A stretch of 7,013 nt of DNA from Actinoplanes liguriensis (GTDB taxonomy: Bacteria > Actinomycetota > Actinomycetes > Mycobacteriales > Micromonosporaceae), in the NCBI GenBank assembly GCA_000715855.1, contig KL571350.1, positions 957 to 7,969 on the forward strand, written 5' to 3'. This document shows positions 6,164 to 7,013 of this stretch, piece after piece. The translations under genes and the position numbers were made by a program. A model generated the notes under the pieces. It had not been told where the DNA came from and made no database searches. It saw only the letters and a list, made by a program, of their open reading frames with translations. Every line of letters starts with the position of its first letter. The stretch's first letter is position 1.

Positions 6164-6206
6164 GAACTCCGGCACGGTGTGATTTCTTTGTGCCGTGTCG
6201 GAGTTC
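6164..6206. promoter_or_regulatory. Inverted repeat over the regulator start codon
   Basis: Arms 6164-6177 and 6193-6206 are complementary at 13 of 14 positions (gaactccg pairs with cggagttc, cacgg with ccgtg, and one G-T between them that is a G-U wobble in RNA), around a 15-base AT-richer loop. The right arm contains GTG 6195, the start of the XRE-STAND gene. It begins 22 bases after the FHA stop. Possible roles are an operator for autoregulation, an RNA hairpin hiding the start codon, or a terminator for the operon; no U tract follows, so a classical intrinsic terminator is less likely. The structure is seen directly; the role is inferred. Confidence 0.65.
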
Positions 6207-7013
6207 GGAAGCAGGCTGCGCGAGTTACGGCGGGCCGCGGGGCTGACCATGGAACAACTCGCCGAGGCGTCCGGGGTCAGCGCCCGCGCGATCAGCGACA
6301 TGGAGCGCGGCCACAGCCGCACGCCCCAGACGCGGACGCTCAGCGCCCTCGCCGGCGGTCTCGGGCTGGACCCGGCCGCGCTAGGTGACCTCGAGGACAC
6401 CGCCCGCCAGCAGCGCACCCGGTCCGCCGGGCGGCCCCGGCTCTGCGAGCTGCCCCGCGCGATCAACGACTTCGTCGGCCGTGCCGACGAGCTGGACCTG
6501 CTGCGCCGGCACGCCCTCGCCGGGCTCGGCCCGGCCCCGGTCGCGGTCGTCCACGGGCAGCCCGGGCTGGGCAAGACGGCGCTCGCGGTCCGGCTCGCCG
6601 ACCAGCTCCGCGACCGCTACCCCGGTGGCGTCCTCTACCTCGACCTGCGCGGCACCGACGCCGAGCCGATGACGCCCGGCGACGCCCTGCTCCGGCTGCT
6701 GCGCGCGTGCGAGGTCGGCTCCCGGCGGATCGGCGAGACCGACGACGAGCGGTCCAGCCAGTTGCGCGCGGTGCTCGGCGAGCGCCGCTGCCTGCTGGTC
6801 CTCGACAACGCCGGCACCGAGGCCCAGGTCCGGCCGCTGCTGCCCAGCGAGGGCGAGAGCCTGGCCGTGGTGACCAGCCGCCGGGTGCTCGGCGGCCTCG
6901 AAGGCGTGGAGCGGATCGCGCTGGCTCCGCTCGCCCCGCACGAGTCCGCCGCGCTGCTGCGGGCGATCGCCGTCCAGGCCGCCGACCCGCGCGCGGCCGC
7001 CGAGGTGGAGGCG
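6195..7013 (+). CDS. XRE helix-turn-helix plus NB-ARC/STAND transcriptional regulator, 5' part
   Basis: The frame is open from GTG 6195 to the window end (273 codons), so the C terminus, usually a TPR array in this family, is outside. An in-frame TGA at 6180-6182 leaves this GTG as the first possible start. No Shine-Dalgarno sequence is visible, so the transcript may be leaderless or start translation weakly. Residues 5-60 form an XRE-type DNA-binding domain (FGSRLRELRRAAGLTMEQLA, then SGVSARAISDMERG). After a linker, LPRAINDFVGRADELDLL (86-103) opens the NB-ARC ATPase: Walker A GQPGLGKTA (121-129), Walker B CLLVLDN (199-205) and VVTSRR (225-230). Such proteins act as ligand-gated, ATP-dependent regulators of secondary metabolism or nearby genes in actinomycetes. 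Codon 11 is TTA (6225-6227), rare in such genomes. It may regulate the operon upstream or genes beyond the window. Confidence 0.88.
   Translation, partial: MSEFGSRLRELRRAAGLTMEQLAEASGVSARAISDMERGHSRTPQTRTLSALAGGLGLDPAALGDLEDTARQQRTRSAGRPRLCELPRAINDFVGRADELDLLRRHALAGLGPAPVAVVHGQPGLGKTALAVRLADQLRDRYPGGVLYLDLRGTDAEPMTPGDALLRLLRACEVGSRRIGETDDERSSQLRAVLGERRCLLVLDNAGTEAQVRPLLPSEGESLAVVTSRRVLGGLEGVERIALAPLAPHESAALLRAIAVQAADPRAAAEVEA

Noticed and set aside
6143..6194. Classical intrinsic terminator after the FHA gene
   Set aside because: A good stem is present but it is not followed by a T run and its right arm is inside the next coding region; it is kept as a dyad of unknown role.
1..7013. CRISPR array, tRNA, rRNA or phage genes
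   Set aside because: No spaced direct repeats, no tRNA-like cloverleaf and no rRNA or phage-like coding signatures were noticed; coding genes fill nearly the whole window.

Overview
The window is very GC-rich, with a strong G/C preference at third codon positions, GTG starts and overlapping stop/start codons. Together with a PknG-type kinase and an XRE-STAND regulator this points to a high-GC actinobacterium. The style resembles Micromonosporaceae such as Actinoplanes, but that placement is an inference and the genus cannot be fixed from this sequence. All real genes lie on the + strand.

Layout: (1) 2-504, the 3' part of a coiled-coil-like gene of unknown function, cut by the window edge and broken inside. 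(2) 501-2861, a PknG-like Ser/Thr kinase with N-terminal zinc ribbons, a rubredoxin-like CxxC pair and a TPR tail. (3) 2870-4222, a PP2C-type Ser/Thr phosphatase with two N-terminal zinc ribbons, broken by an in-frame stop. (4) 4233-5498, a von Willebrand factor A (VWA) protein with an intact MIDAS. (5) 5495-6142, a zinc-ribbon plus FHA phosphothreonine-binding protein. (6) 6195-7013, the 5' part of an XRE helix-turn-helix plus NB-ARC/STAND regulator that runs off the end. Genes 1-5 are joined by ATGA or GTGA overlaps or gaps of 8-10 bases, so they very probably form one operon. Gene 6 follows a 52-base gap holding a strong inverted repeat that covers its start codon.

How the genes could work together: the kinase phosphorylates Thr, the phosphatase reverses this, the FHA protein reads phospho-Thr, and the VWA protein is a likely metal-dependent scaffold. 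Kinase, phosphatase and FHA protein all carry related CxxC zinc ribbons at the N terminus, two of them with the same DGYCxxCGL signature. This suggests a common docking or sensing device. The layout recalls Mycobacterium PknG-GarA signalling and the VWA/PP2C/kinase triads of tellurium-resistance-type loci, but direct equivalence is not shown.

Main caution: two stretches match the synthetic Tn5 mosaic end used in transposase-based sequencing libraries: 19/19 bases at 3734-3752 and 15 contiguous bases at 307-321. Each sits exactly where a gene is broken, and at 3734-3752 the conserved PP2C GDSR segment is missing. These two breaks are almost certainly library or assembly artefacts, not biology, and genes 1 and 3 are probably intact in the organism.
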